DNA of 64,000 nucleotides from Punctularia strigosozonata HHB-11173 SS5 (taxonomy: Eukaryota > Basidiomycota > Agaricomycetes > Corticiales > Punctulariaceae). The stretch covers positions 3,227,521 to 3,291,520 of the forward strand of contig NW_006767433.1 of NCBI RefSeq assembly GCF_000264995.1. Reading direction: 5' to 3'. Each line of letters starts with the position of its first letter. Within the stretch, counting starts at the first letter, position 1. The position numbers and the translations under genes were made by a program. The notes beneath the pieces are model-generated. The model was not told the origin of the DNA. It did no database searches and saw nothing but the letters and a program-made list of their open reading frames with translations. Shown here piece by piece: positions 22,838 to 33,454 of the stretch.

Positions 22838-25800
22838 TTACCCTGAATGAGACCAAGACGTTGTCTGGAAACCATGCATCAGCTCGAGTTGTTGGAGCTC
22901 AAGAACTAGGCGCACGAGGTATAACTTGGTGGAACTGGCGCCAACTTCGAGTTTGATGGCACCCTCGGGAATATACCAAGTCTGTTTCTCAACGCTCCAC
23001 TGGGACAAATCCTTTCTACGCAATGCGAAAGTTGCTGTAGCCGTTCCGCCCGGCGGGATGGATTTCAGTTTGTCGAACCCCCTAAGCCATACACCGGGGC
23101 TATCTGGGAAGGTTGCATACTAGCAAATTCTCAGTCGTTTTAACGCTAGATAGGAGCTCTCTGACGCACCAGCTGCGCTACCTCGCTGGCTGTGACATTG
23201 CCAGTATTCGTAACTTGCGCAGTTACCTGAGCGATTATATCGTACAAGCTATTCGAGTCATCCGATCCTTCGAATGGCTCGTTGGTACGCTGGATGGAGG
23301 TGTTGTCCGTGTGATGCACATCTTGAACGCGAATGTTCTCGTAGACGAAAGTCGAATATGACAAACCGAACCCAAATTCGAAGCGAGGATTGATTCCCTT
23401 TGCGCTGAACCAGCGGTAATCAATGAGCGTCGACTCTGTGAAATTGGCTTGAGGGAATAGGACGGGATCCGAAACGATAGTATTAGGGGGGTAATCGTCC
23501 AAGGAACGCCCAGTGGTGAAGGGAAGCTTGCCGCTCGGCACGACGTCACCAAACAGAACACTTGTAATGGAATCGCCGGCTTCTTGACCGGGATAGTGTG
23601 CTTGGATCACGGCCGTGATGTTCTCCAGAGCAAACCAATCTTCGACAACGACTGGGCCGCCGGCACTGCGACCGATATCAGCTGTCAGCTCGGTGAGGTC
23701 ATGGTCACTGCAGATGCACGTACTGAATCACTACTATAGTATTGGAATTGTTCCTGGCCACTGTCTTGATAAGCTCCTCGCCATTGTGATCACTGTATAC
23801 AAATGAGCGCGTGTGCGTGGTTGTATATGCTATGAAACACTGACAGTAACAGATTCGCACGATCCATTCCCTCGGTGGCATAGGCGCTGACGAACACCAG
23901 CGCGGTATCCGCGGTTTGAACCGTCGCGGCGATATCATCATAGGCGGTATCGTTGAAGACGGAATACACCTGCGATCCTAATCTTCGTGCTCTATACGCG
24001 ATAGACTCATACGGTGTAACCAAGTAAGGTGGAATTGCCCAGCCTGACCCCCCGCCCAAAGAAAGGGCGCCGTTCTATGCATGTCAATTCATAGCGCCCC
24101 CACTTCAGACACGGTAAAGACCTACTACATCCCACGGGGGGTATCTATTTTCACCACCACCATTAAGCGCGCTGAGGGTGTTTGGGCCAGCATCGCTGCC
24201 GATGATAGCAATAACTTTAGGCTGAGACAAAGGGAGAGCACCATTGGTGTTTTTCAGCAACGTGGTTGAATCCTCCCCGATCTGGCGAATGAGGTCCGCA
24301 GTTTGTGCTTTACGGACGTCATGCCAAGATGCGTTTTCGACGTTGAATGAGCCAGGAAATGCGTTCCAGGTCACAGGCGGCGGAGGATGATCTGCATCCC
24401 CAAAGGCGATCCATGGCGTTAGAACACGGACGACCTATTGTAATGAGCATCGGATGACAAAAAGAAAAAAATTCATCCACGAACTGCATCGTCCAGCCGC
24501 GACATCGATACCGAGCCATTGCTGACGGCTGCCGTCAATGCCGGTCCCCACATCGTGCTTCCTCCTAGGCCGAATCCGGGCATCGTAACATCCAAGCCCG
24601 CGTTGATAAAGGGTGATGTGCCCCAAGTTGCTCCCTAGCAGTAGCAAATGCATGATCACTGCAACTTGATCTCTAGGTAATCAGGCGTACCCAATCAGAC
24701 ATAATGGCCCCTTGAAAATTTAGCTGGTCATATATGAGTACATGATCCAAAGAGGTACAAGCAGTGGAGATCTCACTTCGCCTTTGAGCAGATTACTCAT
24801 AGAGTGTCGATCGGAGCATGAATGAGTCTGGTTGATCTCGTTGTAAGAGCTGGTTCGGCACGTTCTTAGGTGAATCAACGAAGTCAGATGGTGTGACCGA
24901 TACTGACCACATCACAAAGCCGGTGCCTGCGCGAACCGCTTCAGCAAATCCCCACATGTAAAGCTGGTGTGTTGCCGCGTCGTCGATATTGGACGAGATG
25001 GGGGACTGCTCGTTGGCTGGAAATACTGCATATGCCTCGGTCGAATTGTACGGATCGCTGACGGATGGTTTGTCACGTAACCCGATATATGGATGATAAA
25101 CTACGGCACCGGTATGTCTCTTGTTCGTATCCAATCCAATGTTTCGCCGTCGTGATGACGCCGCCATCTAACATCCCTTTCACGGTCATATATGCAGCGA
25201 CACCGGTGCCATACGGATCAGCAAAAAAACCTTCCCAGTTACTAGGACGTAGACAATAATGAGACGTGATGGTTGAATCGAATCGATAAAAAGACACAAA
25301 CCGTCCCCCGCGCGGGCTTCTACCAAGAGGACCACCGGTGACCGGCGAGAGTGCGACATGGATTCCTCTGCGCAGAGTATGAGATTTGATAGTGCTTGAC
25401 CGATCGTCACGTACTGGTCATGGAACTCCTGCCCCATTGCGTGACCACGTTGATACATGAGGTCTCTATCCCATGTCGCCGCAGTGGCTACGCCTGCAGA
25501 AAACTGGGAGGAACCGATGATGGGCCGAGCGCCCGCGGGTCCATCCTCCAAGCAAAGCGAAGGAACTCCTAAGCGTTCCACTGGGCCCGTATTGCCCTCG
25601 CACCGGCCAGGTTGACCTGTTATGACTGTGGCCTTCTCGCTTACAGTCATCTTCGACGCGAGGCTTTTAGCACGAGCAAAGGCGGCTTTCCAAGCAACTC
25701 CGCCGTTGGCGTTGGCTGATGAACATATAGTAAGTTTCAGGCCAGCCATACACGGTCGGGCGAGGATACTCACGAGAAGCAACTGGCGTAGACCTGCCCG

Positions 25801-25897
25801 TATGAGGCGGGTTGCTGATCGACGCCATGGCCATTGCAGAGTTCGTGAACGGGGTGAACCCAGCCAGGAGGGTGAAAAGGATGAACCGCCTCATCAT
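22838..25897 (-). CDS. secreted GH3 beta-glucosidase (copy A)
   Basis: Glycoside hydrolase family 3 enzyme, which releases glucose from cellobiose and related beta-glucosides outside the cell. The N-terminus (MMRRFILFTLLAGFTPFTNSA) is a signal peptide, with an intron soon after it. Visible in order: VERLGVPSLCLEDGPAGARP, ATWDRDLMYQRGHAMGQEFHDQ, SNWEGFFADPYGTG, TTAKHWIGYEQE (substrate-binding Lys-His), the nucleophile aspartate in FQGAIMSDW near 24695, then the second domain with DSTTLLKNTNGALPL, IIGSDAGPN, GGGSGWAIPPYLVTPYESI, HYPGQEAG, GKLPFT and YRWFSAKGINPRFEFGFGLSYSTF. A fibronectin-III-like domain ends the protein. At least ten short introns are present. The extreme C-terminus is uncertain. 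It is a close paralog of the GH3 gene at 61361. Confidence 0.88.
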
Positions 25898-25957
25898 CGT
25901 ATGGTAGGGAGCGCTAGCTATCTGCGATAGTGATGGTGCTAAGTTTCATGTTGACGC

Positions 25958-25963
25958 TTTATA
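25958..25963 (-). promoter_or_regulatory. TATA box of GH3 gene copy A
   Basis: Read on the minus strand this is TATAAA, about 60-65 bp upstream of the GH3 start. The second GH3 gene has the same element at nearly the same distance, which supports both. Confidence 0.55.
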
Positions 25964-27125
25964 CGGTTTCCATGAGTTGACATTCGGTAATGTCGCGTCT
26001 TCGTGCCACTATCGAAAGGCCGACGGCTGCTTGAAATGGCACTGCGCAAGCATATGTCGAGGAAGTCCAAGCTGTTTATGGAACTGAGACGGCAGATGAC
26101 CCATATCTAACTCGTTCCCTGCTTCCGCGCCCGGCAGGAGCGGTCAAGTTGCACTACGAAGTGTGCTAGCAGGCATCGTAGAAGATGAAGTAGCGACAGC
26201 TGACTGTCCGCCACGGTGCTCCGCGCTTTGCATCACATTCAGTTGAAGCCACTGACTGAGGTCATATGGCGTCCAGTAGCTGGCCGAGTATCAACGTCAA
26301 TTCCGGGATGCAGCAGAAGTTCGTTCGAACGTCAATTGCTTATATCAGCTTGGAAAGAATTTGCAGGACAGTGACATCGTCATAAACGGTACTGTACTAA
26401 CAATAAGTATAGTAATCTTCGACAGCCCAGAATTTGCTTAATTTGAAAGTCCGACCACCGAATTGGACGAACCTTATTCGCGCCAACTCGTCAACGAACT
26501 TATACCTTCTGCTTTGCTACTTATCCCGTTGGTTACACACCCAGACCACGTATTCTTACATCAGCTCCCTCCGGTTCTCGTACAACCTCCCTGTTGCTCT
26601 CAGAATGCTTCCGCGTCCCTCGAATGCGTCCCTCTCTAATCAACGTTGATTGTCGAAAGGAAAGGACAGAATGTCATCCTGATACTGGAGCTGATAGAAC
26701 GCTGCTTCTCAGTGACGCCCTACCGTGACTGTGTTGACGAACCAAGGATACCCAAAGCTCATCTTTGCCATTCTCTCTTGCTGGCCAATTCCAGGTCCCG
26801 TGAATCTTGGCGTCGGTACTCGATGAAGTGGTGTCTCAAAGTTGCGTCGCTGCTTGCTCTTCAATACGTTCAAATACTTGGCCTACCTACATGCTTGACT
26901 TCACCAATAAATGCTGCTCTGGCACTGGAGTTTTTGTTCATGTATCCGTCGGTGCGGCTCAATGGTCCTGGGTGCCTTCCGATGGTTCACTGCTTCTTCT
27001 CTGGAAATTCGGCACTCATTCATTCATGGCAGTCAGGATATTCCTGCACTCTACATCAAGCACGGTGTGGAGGAGTCCATCTATACCTCTTATCCTTCCT
27101 TGCTAGCTGAATTAGTAGTGGTGCA

Positions 27126-27140
27126 TAGGGTTAGGGTTTA
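27126..27140. repeat. short interstitial telomere-like repeat
   Basis: The sequence TAGGGTTAGGGTTTA contains about two units of the TTAGGG fungal telomere repeat. So short a match can be chance. Confidence 0.35.
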
Positions 27141-27329
27141 GACTTGTCTTATGCTATGCCAGCGCGCTACTTCGCCTTATCTCGGCTTTTATGACGAACT
27201 GACTCGCAGTGACGACGGACAAACAGCCTATCCCATACCGAGGATCTTCTTCCCTCCTCTCAACGTACATTCTCTTCTATCTCCCAGCTCCCAATTCTGC
27301 CCATCGAGCCACGCCTTACGTCCTGAGAC

Positions 27330-28017
27330 ATGGCCGACTACTTGATGACCTCTCCTTCCGAGCCGGAATCCACCAGATTTCCGGCTGATATCTCCGGGTC
27401 GAAGCCCAGCTCGCCCCGAATCATTTCGGGGTCATTCCGACCCACTATGCTATCACTATCCTTTAGTTCTTCCGGCAGTAAGGCTGTAAGGGCCTACGAG
27501 ATTGAAAGGCAGCGCGTCAAGAAGGCTAGGGAGTTCGAGCTTGCCAAGGAGCACAAGGAGAAAGCTATAGGGGAGAAGATGGCACAGGACACAGGCTTCA
27601 AGGGAAGGAGAAACGTGAAGGATATTCGGAGTGGAAGCGAGGACGTTATCGATCCTATGCGGAAGTTGAAAGCGGATGTGCTTCAGGTTGGCCGCAGCAC
27701 TGGCGACGAGGAGCGCGCGGGTAAGTCAGGACGGAAAGAAGTGACTCTGGGCGAACTTACCGTCTTCAAACCGGGACGGAATCGGGGACACGGCCGGGGG
27801 CGCAAAGCAAAGGGTTTGGACCATAACATTGACCCCGTCCTGTGTCTCATTCATATCCTCAGATTCAAACTTCGAAGTTGTGCCTCATGTGCGCGCCGTC
27901 ATCGCGCTTGACGATGAACCGGACCTTTTCGAACTCGACGAACCATGGGAATATGTTAATCCCGATGAGGACGAGAATCATGGTCCGTCTTATGCGGCCG
28001 TGGTCGCCGGTGCCTAA
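27330..28017 (+). CDS. uncharacterised protein with charged helix and acidic tail
   Basis: Not recognised. Two exons, 27330-27813 and 27863-28017, joined across a 49 bp phase-1 intron, give 212 residues. The N-terminal 50 residues are Ser/Pro-rich. Residues about 55-95 form a strongly charged, probably coiled-coil helix (RQRVKKAREFELAKEHKEKA). A basic Gly/Arg stretch GRNRGHGRGRKAKG follows just before the intron. The second exon is acidic (DDEPDLFELDEPWEYVNPDE) and ends in SYAAVVAGA. The regular exon join and the coherent composition argue for a real gene. No membrane segment or signal peptide is seen; a nuclear or nucleic-acid-associated role is a guess from the basic stretch. Confidence 0.6.
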
Positions 28018-29004
28018 TTCTTGCGTACTAGATGCCCTGTAAGTGCAGCTCACTGCCCGAAACATGTAACTTGACCCTCCCTCGTTTGTGCAGTAGTGCA
28101 TCTACAAGTGCTTGGATTTCTATAACATAATCTACGGTGCTGTGGCGGTCACCCTCAATTAGTACCAGCTCGTATGTAGCCCTTGATCAGAATACTAATA
28201 TCGGCAAACGGACCTCCCGACGACCACGCGCGTGTAATATGGCTAACACCGCGTACCGGATAATAACTGAACGCAGACCGCCGAGAATCATACTACCAAG
28301 ATGATCTTTCGCGGGCTGCGAGTGCTATGGCCATGTGGATCCCGTCATTCTTGACGCATTGCTCCCCTGCAGACTGGTACCAGTGATGCTCCGTGAGGCG
28401 GTGAGTTTTGGCTCACCCATGACAATTCCTACGATCGCCTCGGAACTTCGCACTTCCCAGTTCCATGCTGAGCGCCGAACTGCATGTGCTCGCCCTGGAC
28501 GAAACACGAGCGACAACGTGGCCCCTCGTTAACATCATTACGTTCGGCCGATTTTCTGTCGTGGGTTGTCCAAGACACGGCCGAATGCACCTTGATGCTA
28601 TTGCGTGCATATGGGTGAACCGCGTTTCATCAAATTCCGGCTCTCTTGAGCACGTTGTCTAACGGTTCCTCAATTCCACTGCACGACGTATCCACTCGTT
28701 GCAACATGGTCAACAAACTCCTGCCAAACTCCTGCCAAAGCCTTGTAGGAGTCCACAAGCCTCGGCGCCCCTGCCGAACCATGCTGCAGCTTTGCCAAAT
28801 TGGAGCCCCAATCAAATAAAGTACGTGACCTCTCGGCTAGATCCGACAGCTGCTATATTACGTTGTTATCTCCTGCTCCGGAGCATTCGAGACCGGGCGT
28901 AGTATATAAGCTCATAGTCCTCTGCTCTACATCGCTCACTTCGCCAGTGACATACGTCTCGTACTCTTCCCATAGTCGTCCCGATAAAATCACACGCCGC
29001 GCAA
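28018..29004. promoter_or_regulatory. upstream region of the xanthine dioxygenase gene
   Basis: About 1 kb with no supported gene. It contains a short direct duplication of CAAACTCCTGC around 28712-28735 and, near its 3' end, a TATA element listed separately. Confidence 0.45.
28903..28910 (+). promoter_or_regulatory. TATA box of the xanthine dioxygenase gene
   Basis: TATATAAG about 95 bp upstream of the start codon at 29005, a suitable distance for a fungal core promoter. Confidence 0.5.
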
Positions 29005-30471
29005 ATGGCCATCGAGCTCATCCCTATCCCCATCCCCGCTTCTGCGGATGCCTCAAAGTTCCAGCAGATGGGCCGTGAAGTCAAGGGCGTTGATCCTGGA
29101 AACATGACGCCCGAGCAAGCGAAAGAGATCGAGGAGGCTCTATACAAGGTAGGCAGTTACGTTTGTGAAGTAAACGCCGGACTTATATGGGTTTTGTGCG
29201 CGAAGCACGACATTCTACTCTTCCGAGATGTCCACATGACGCCGGAGCAACAGTACGCGTTGACCAAGGTGGGTCATTTATCCCATATAATTCTGCCAAT
29301 ATTAAACGACGCTCTACAGGCATTCGATCCTGATTCCGAAGCCTACGGGCACGGTAACAACAAGACAGGAGAGACGAAGAAGTCCATCTTGCACCCTGAC
29401 CTCAAGACTATTCCGCGCGTACCTCAGGTGCAACTCATTGGCAATGGCACCGTATACAACCACGAGGGCCTGGCAGAGGCCATGTTGAAACATCCTACGC
29501 ACACGACCTTCCATAAGACTCGTGTTTCTCCGGAGGACGAGGAGAAGGGAATCACGCGCTTTTATCGCTGGCACATCGACGCTGCACTGTACGACCTCAG
29601 CCCGCCGAAGGTGACGACGTTATATGCGATTAGGGTTCCGCACGGCACGGAACAGACGTGCAGGTACGATGACGGTACCGGAGACGAGCTAGCGGTGCCG
29701 TTGGGAACGACGGCGTTCGTGAGCGGACAGACAATGTTCAATATCTTGCCGGTAAGATAGTGAGATAGCGAAACGATACAGGTGTTGACCTTGGTCCGCA
29801 GCCGGAGCTGAAGTCGGTTGCAGTCCGCGCCAAAGTCAAATACGCACCGCACCCATATGTGTGGATGGCACCTGCACATGCGTTACCTACCGGTCTCGGT
29901 ATCGAGGCCGAGGGGTTGGAGCTACCCTACGAGGAATTACCGCCTTGGGAGGAATCCAAGATTAAGACATTGCCTATCGTCAGTAATCTCCTTGCATCAT
30001 TGCCTGAACGATGGGCTGAACGATGCTTTCCCACCGCAGCTATGGAAGAACCCTCTAACTGGCGAACTATCCTTCCAAGTTCACCCATGTGGTGCAGCTG
30101 AGATCATCGTCGATCCGCTCCCGGCTTCCGCAAAGAGGGAAGGCGCCCTATACCCCGATGGAGCACATCTGAAAGACTTGAAGGAAGTGCGAGAATTGCT
30201 TTACAAGATGCAGCGGCCGGGAATTGCGCCTCCGGTAGGCAGTCGCGCAGCTGTCACCTTGCGAATGCTCATGGTCGCGATCTTCTTCCAGCTGGTCTAC
30301 CCTCACGACTGGCGTGAGAAGGATTTGGTGCTATTCCACAATCGCGGATTGCTGCATACTGTGGTAGGCGCGTTCAAGAAGGATCAGGTGCGCGCATTCC
30401 ACCAATGCAACCTCGCCGCAAGCGCAGATCCCGTCGGCCCCACGGCCGACGATGTAGCCAAGTGGGCCTGA
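29005..30471 (+). CDS. xanA: Fe(II)/2-oxoglutarate-dependent xanthine dioxygenase (XanA type)
   Basis: Member of the TauD/TfdA dioxygenase superfamily; the fungal XanA group oxidises xanthine to urate with 2-oxoglutarate and O2, replacing the molybdenum xanthine dehydrogenase. Six exons: 29005-29148, 29206-29268, 29320-29751, 29802-29978, 30040-30234 and 30292-30471, total 396 residues, within the usual length. Key elements: the N-terminal GREVKGVDP, the HDILLFRDV strand, and the iron-binding H-x-D in FYRWHIDAALYDLSPPKVTTLYA. The distal part has VHPCGAAEIIVDPLP, the HDWREKDLVLFHNRGLLHTVVGAF strand with the likely distal His, and the arginine-containing VRAFHQCNLA that would hold 2-oxoglutarate. 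The WHIDAALYDLSPPK segment is characteristic of this subgroup rather than taurine dioxygenases. A TATA box lies 95 bp upstream. Substrate is inferred from subgroup membership. Confidence 0.82.
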
Positions 30472-30800
30472 GCATAATGTGGCGGAGTTGCTTCATCCCA
30501 TCCGTCTTCACTGTGAACTTGTATTTTGTATTTGAAACATCTTGAGAGGCTTAGTGGCTGGATGTAGTTGTAATGACGACCCATGTGATGGAATCAGCGT
30601 ATATATATCATCGCAAACCCTGATCGAGACAACCCGAGCAATGGTTGCATATATTACTCGCATAGGTAACAAAAAGCAAGCAGTAGTCAGCAACTTGCCA
30701 TCGTCGGACAATATGATGCATCCCAGTGTGATATCCCTCATTTACAAGAGGGAAATTGGCAGCCCTCTCGCCTTCGTCATCCTAACATCCGGATTAAAGC
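30472..30800. other. convergent 3' intergenic region
   Basis: About 330 bp between the 3' ends of the xanthine dioxygenase and NOP10 genes. Nothing supported. Confidence 0.6.
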
Positions 30801-31115
30801 TCACATGGGCTTGCTGGGGAGTTGGGTGAGCAGAATCCCAAAGCGCTTTTTGATAGTGACGCGGTGTCGCGAGAACTTGTCATCGGGCGAAAACCGGGCT
30901 TGACGAGACACGAGGATGTTCAACATCTCGCAACGGGGGCTGCATGAATGGACAGTGCATACCAGGATGCGCTGACTTCGTGATTTTGCCGCTCGCCGTT
31001 ACTTTCTGTAGTGAGATCAGCGAACGGACAAGGGCAAAGCAGGGACGGACGCCCGCGGTACCTTCAGTGTGTATATCCGGTTGCCGTCGCCGTCCAGCGT
31101 GTACATGAGATGCAT
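30801..31115 (-). CDS. NOP10: H/ACA ribonucleoprotein subunit NOP10
   Basis: Small zinc-free eukaryotic Nop10, one of the four core proteins (with Cbf5/dyskerin, Nhp2, Gar1) of H/ACA snoRNPs that pseudouridylate rRNA and take part in rRNA processing in the nucleolus. Three exons on the minus strand: 31062-31115, 30963-31005 and 30801-30898, separated by 56 and 64 bp introns, give exactly 64 residues, the family's standard length. The protein starts [19 protein letters not shown], continues with [20 protein letters not shown] and [19 protein letters not shown], matching the highly conserved Nop10 pattern throughout. All splice sites are GT/AG and phases agree. The divergent partner is the C2H2 factor at 31490. 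Confidence 0.95.
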
Positions 31116-31489
31116 AGTGGGCGCACGAGGAGCGGGTGGGATCCAAATCTGGCGACTCGAAGGTGCGGGCTGAAAAGAGACTGTGGGAAGGTCTTCCCCC
31201 ATCGAGCGCATGTCACGTGCGGCAGACGTCACAGCTTCACTGGCAGGAAATTTGCTCCCGTGTTGGTCAGGGGCTCGAACACACCAGTGAACACCTCCGC
31301 TTGTCCTCGGGCGAAACGATCGTCGTGCAATCTGATCTACGTTGTCGCGCGCCGACTGAACGTACTGAACTCCGGCTGAACCTGCCCTGATCTTGCATAC
31401 GAATGTAAGAAGCGACTTGAGCATCGCAGGCAGGACATGTCCAATTTCATCTAACGTGAATCTACGCTGCCCCTATCTTAGACTTCACG
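31116..31489. promoter_or_regulatory. divergent promoter region (NOP10 / C2H2 factor B)
   Basis: About 370 bp between two divergent start codons. No clear TATA box was seen. Confidence 0.5.
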
Positions 31490-33256
31490 ATGGCCACACC
31501 TCCGGTTGAAATCGACCCAGCACTTACCGCCCTCAATCCCAGTCTGGTCAGTTCTTGTGTGTTGTTGCTGAACCATATTCCTCATTCCGCTAGTCTCAGT
31601 CGAGCACACTGCTCACCATACCTCCGACTGAGCTGTCGCGCCACACGACCGAAAACCATGAGCCGCCAGCTGAAGCAGCGTCCTCGTCCACGGCGGTCTC
31701 TAAATCGGCCGCTGATGCGTCCGGGACCTCTCCGTCTCGTCGCCCGGTGACTCGCTCGCAGACGGGCGCTCGCGTAAAGCTCTTCAGGACCGACCTCGTG
31801 ATCGACTTCAGCGACATCAACCCCCCGGATCCCTTTGCGCGGAAACGTGCGGCCAAGAAAGCTGTCTCGTCCGGCCAGTCATCTGCAGATGCACCTCTTC
31901 CGTCTGTCTCTTCTATCATGGATACAGGCTCAGGTGCTGCAAGCCCAACCGATCCCGACGCGCCACGTTTCACCGGGCCTCAAAGGCATCCGCGGCGGCG
32001 AGCCGCACCGCCTGTACCGGTGCCGAACTTGATCAAGAAGTCGCGCGGGCGGCGCGTACCAGTCCAACCAGAGGCGTCGTTCACTTCGGAAGACGGCGAT
32101 GGAGAGGTATCATCGAGCCTCACTCCCCGAATGTACACCTGTCAAGTCGATGGATGCGGGAAATGTTTCAGTCGTGGCGAGCACCTGAAGCGGCATATCC
32201 GCAGTATACACACGTATGAGAAACGCGAGTAGCAAACCCACTTCCTGACGGTGTCCCTGCTGACGCGTTCTTACAGCGTTTAAATGTCCATTACCTTCGT
32301 GTGGCAAGTTCTTTTCCCGTCACGACAATCTCCTTCAACACAAGAAGATACACAAAGAATTCAACTCCTCGTCGAGCTCCCTCGACTCTGATGGGGGCGA
32401 TGAAGGTTATGGACCATTGAAACGCGTTGCTCGGCAGCCGCCACAACCTCAACCACCGTCTGCTATGGGTCGTTCACAGGATGGGTCGGCGTCACATGCG
32501 GCGGACTCATCCACTGATGGATGGAACGGTGAGAGTCAGGAAGATCAAGCTTCACACACGACGGCGTTAGGCTCGAGCATGAGCGTACTTGTCCCAACGC
32601 AGTACATTCCCGTTTACCCAGGCGGCATGACGCCGTATATACCAGGACAGTACGCGCCAGGTGCGGCCCCACCCAACGCAAGCTGGGGATACCAATACAT
32701 GCCATCATATACGGGCTACCAAACGGTACCCGCCTCCTCCGTATCGTACGAGCGTCAGCCTCTGTACTCGCCCCCCGTTTCCAGCCTGCGGTCGTCACGC
32801 GATGAATCCCCCCCGACCTCTGCCGCAGTGGAGTCAGGCGACACGGACACCGAAGAGACGCGCCCCCAGAACGACCTGCCACTGCGTACGCAAGCGGAAG
32901 CGTCCGACGACAGACATCACAGTCCTCCATGCAGTCCGCCCCGACACACACCAAGCCCAGGAACGCCTACGGAACACGTGGGAACACCTTTACCAGAGCC
33001 TTCATTCTCCAAGCGGTTGCCAGCATCCCAAGCGGCGCCCGACGCCCGGAGTGCGCCTTCGTCGGTTCTCCGCATGGACGACCTGCTTAACTACACCGGC
33101 GATCCATCTGACACAGCGAGCAAAGACGAGCATGCGACCGTCGCATCTATACTCAGGTTATCTGGGCTGATCGACGTTGTAACGCAAGCCCAAGCCCAAG
33201 CGGAGCAATCTGGTGATGTTTCAACGTCGTCGGAAACAATGCACACGACCCCATGA
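31490..33256 (+). CDS. C2H2 zinc-finger transcription factor (copy B)
   Basis: Paralog of the factor at 13114. Exons 31490-31546, 31600-32224 and 32277-33256 give 553 residues. The Ser/Ala-rich head is followed by PNLIKKSRGRRVPVQP, then two C2H2 fingers: YTC-x4-C-x12-H-x4-H with recognition helix RGEHLKRH and FKC-x4-C-x12-H-x3-H with RHDNLLQH. The intron between the fingers sits at the same place and phase as in copy A and is also 52 bp, but its donor reads GCGAGT instead of GTATGT, a GC-AG intron. Unlike copy A, where fingers end the protein, here about 300 disordered Pro/Ser/Tyr/Thr residues follow. DNA binding is inferred from the fingers; targets are unknown. Confidence 0.85.
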
Positions 33257-33454
33257 CGGAGGACATTGACTATCAGCAGTGTAGCTATCACGGTATTTTT
33301 CCCTGTACTAATCCGCGGGCGAAAGGTCCACGCGTAGCCTCCTGAGCTGGAACAAAGGTTGCTCCAACACAGATTGCACACCCATGTATCGTTATGACAC
33401 ATCCTGCTCATTTATACAACATGAAAGTCTCATGAACGAGGCGATAAATATGTA

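Larger units (their letters stand above)
25898..27329. other. 1.4 kb divergent region, mostly promoter-like
   Basis: Between the GH3 gene (minus) and the unknown gene at 27330 (plus). Near the GH3 start it has a TATA element. From about 26430 to 27110 there are overlapping plus-strand open frames of up to 154 codons that resemble no family and cannot be resolved into one gene. A short telomere-like repeat occurs near 27130. Confidence 0.4.

Noticed and set aside
26434-27141. Overlapping plus-strand frames with Cys- and Trp-rich translations
   Set aside because: They cannot be joined into one convincing protein and resemble no family; left as unassigned intergenic sequence.
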